From positions 1-5,659 of the forward strand of contig JAIXVO010000297.1 in assembly GCA_027482985.1 (NCBI GenBank): a stretch of 5,659 bases of DNA, in the 5' to 3' direction. Positions 5,162 through 5,659 of this stretch are shown here, in pieces. The translations under genes were made by a program, and so were the position numbers. The notes under the pieces were generated by a model, which saw nothing but the letters and a program-made list of their open reading frames with translations, searched no databases and was not told the origin of the DNA. The DNA is from Cyanobacteriota bacterium. Lineage in GTDB: Bacteria > Cyanobacteriota > Cyanobacteriia > Leptolyngbyales > Leptolyngbyaceae. Each line of letters opens with the position of its first letter. Position 1 is the first letter of the stretch.

Positions 5162-5314
5162 ATGGAAATTCTGGCAGTTTTGACCTTCACTGGCATTGTT
5201 TGGGGCATCTTTGAAAGTTTGAAAACACCGAAGAAAACTCCCGAAGAAGAACTCGGTGCCGCCATCACTAAATACCTCTCGAAAGGAGTCAAAGTCCGCA
5301 TTGACAAGGATTAA
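5162..5314 (+). CDS. 50-residue single-pass membrane microprotein, unrecognised
   Basis: This short gene encodes 50 residues. Residues 3-17 are hydrophobic (ILAVLTFTGIVWGIF), long enough for one membrane pass or a membrane-surface helix. A charged linker follows (KTPKKTPEEE, 21-30), then a small amphipathic helix (LGAAITKYLSKG, 31-42) and a basic, strand-like end (VKVRIDKD, 43-50). Expression signals are strong: AGGAG at 5150-5154 with 7-nt spacing, a perfect TATAAT at 5068-5073, and a nested hairpin 15 bp after the stop. The family was not recognised. Small one-helix proteins of this type in cyanobacteria are often accessory subunits of membrane complexes, but nothing here identifies a partner. 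The start codon lies 283 bp from that of the divergent radical SAM gene. An antisense frame over the same bases has no ribosome site, so this strand is preferred. Confidence 0.7.
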   Translation: MEILAVLTFTGIVWGIFESLKTPKKTPEEELGAAITKYLSKGVKVRIDKD

Positions 5315-5329
5315 TTGAAATTCAGCATA

Positions 5330-5367
5330 GGGGCGATCGGGGATGGTTACCGACCTTGATTCGCCCC
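5330..5367 (+). terminator. Nested hairpin after the 50-aa gene
   Basis: GGGGCGA (5330-5336) and TCGCCCC (5361-5367) form a perfect 7-bp stem. TCGG (5337-5340) pairs with CCGA (5350-5353) directly above it, with a one-sided bulge. It begins 15 bp after the stop codon. The following bases (GTTCTCT) are a poor U-run, so termination efficiency is doubtful; it may instead protect the 3' end of the mRNA. Confidence 0.4.
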
Positions 5368-5419
5368 GTTCTCTAGCCCAAAGTTTGGCAATAGCATACT
5401 TAACCCACCAAGATAGTTG

Positions 5420-5455
5420 CCCTCATCCCTTAACCCCTTCTCTCCAAAGCGGGAG
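5420..5455 (+). repeat. Probable decayed copy of a cyanobacterial intergenic repeat
   Basis: The segment begins CCCTCATCCCTTAACCCC and ends in a short stem, CTCTC (5440-5444) with GGGAG (5451-5455), one G-T wobble. From memory this resembles C-rich palindromic intergenic repeats spread through many cyanobacterial genomes, in which the right arm is longer. Only one copy is present in the window, so repeat status is inferred. Confidence 0.4.
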
Positions 5456-5659
5456 TAGTTGGTTATCAGTTCCCCAGTCATCAAGATCGCGGTGTCGGTT
5501 AATCGCATGTGCCGTGAAGATGATTGGGCATCATCACAAACGCATCTAATTAAATGGCTGGAAATCGTTGGGGTACTTTGTGCCAAACGCGATCGACGAT
5601 GTGCCTAGCATCATTCCATTGCATCACACCATCCCTAAAGCATTAACATACCTGACACA

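Larger units (their letters stand above)
5315..5659. other. 345-bp stretch without a credible gene
   Basis: Overlapping frames exist on both strands but none has a ribosome site or recognisable protein character. The stretch holds a nested hairpin (5330-5367), a repeat-like segment (5420-5455), a perfect small hairpin GATGAT (5519-5524) with ATCATC (5530-5535), and a near-HIP1 site, GCGATCGA, near 5589. The window ends in intergenic-looking DNA. Confidence 0.6.

Noticed and set aside
5119..5307. 62-codon - strand frame over the 50-aa gene
   Set aside because: No Shine-Dalgarno before its start, while the + frame has AGGAG at 7 nt and a perfect TATAAT promoter.
5330..5367. tRNA acceptor-like 7-bp stem
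   Set aside because: The paired arms enclose only 24 nt, with no anticodon or T arm; a hairpin after a stop codon is the simpler reading.
5343..5586. Overlapping frames on both strands near the right end
   Set aside because: Neither has expression signals or protein character, and they run through the hairpin and repeat-like segment.

Overview
The window looks like chromosomal DNA of a cyanobacterium. The octamer GCGATCGC (HIP1, the highly iterated palindrome of many cyanobacterial genomes) occurs at least 13 times in 5.66 kb, both inside genes and between them. The proteins also have a cyanobacterial flavour. The genus cannot be named from this sequence alone.

Left half (1-3536, + strand): three genes that together look like a ferroxidase-coupled iron uptake module. 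The first (135-1136) encodes a Tat-exported two-domain multicopper oxidase. The second (1245-2249) encodes a periplasmic lipoprotein with a degenerate helix-hairpin-helix domain followed by a His/Glu-rich helical domain. The third (2553-3536) encodes an FTR1/EfeU-type iron permease with both REGxE motifs. The arrangement parallels yeast Fet3-Ftr1 (oxidase plus permease) and bacterial EfeUOB (permease plus periplasmic partners). The working model is that the oxidase converts Fe(II) to Fe(III) in the periplasm, the lipoprotein binds or hands over the iron, and the permease carries it across the inner membrane. A Fur-box-like sequence and a hairpin lie between the first two genes. The 303-base gap before the permease holds a GC-rich palindromic element and a pyrimidine tract that abuts the start codon with no Shine-Dalgarno sequence.

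Middle (3406-4878, - strand): a cobalamin-binding-domain radical SAM enzyme of unknown substrate. It converges on the permease gene, and the two reading frames overlap by 131 bp at their 3' ends.

Right end (4879-5659): a divergent intergenic region with a strong sigma70-type promoter (TATAAT) overlapped by a perfect 8-bp dyad, then an unrecognised 50-residue single-pass membrane microprotein (5162-5314) with a good Shine-Dalgarno sequence and a nested hairpin just after its stop codon. The final ~300 bases carry only small palindromes and a probable decayed copy of a cyanobacterial intergenic repeat. No tRNA, rRNA, insertion sequence or CRISPR array was seen.
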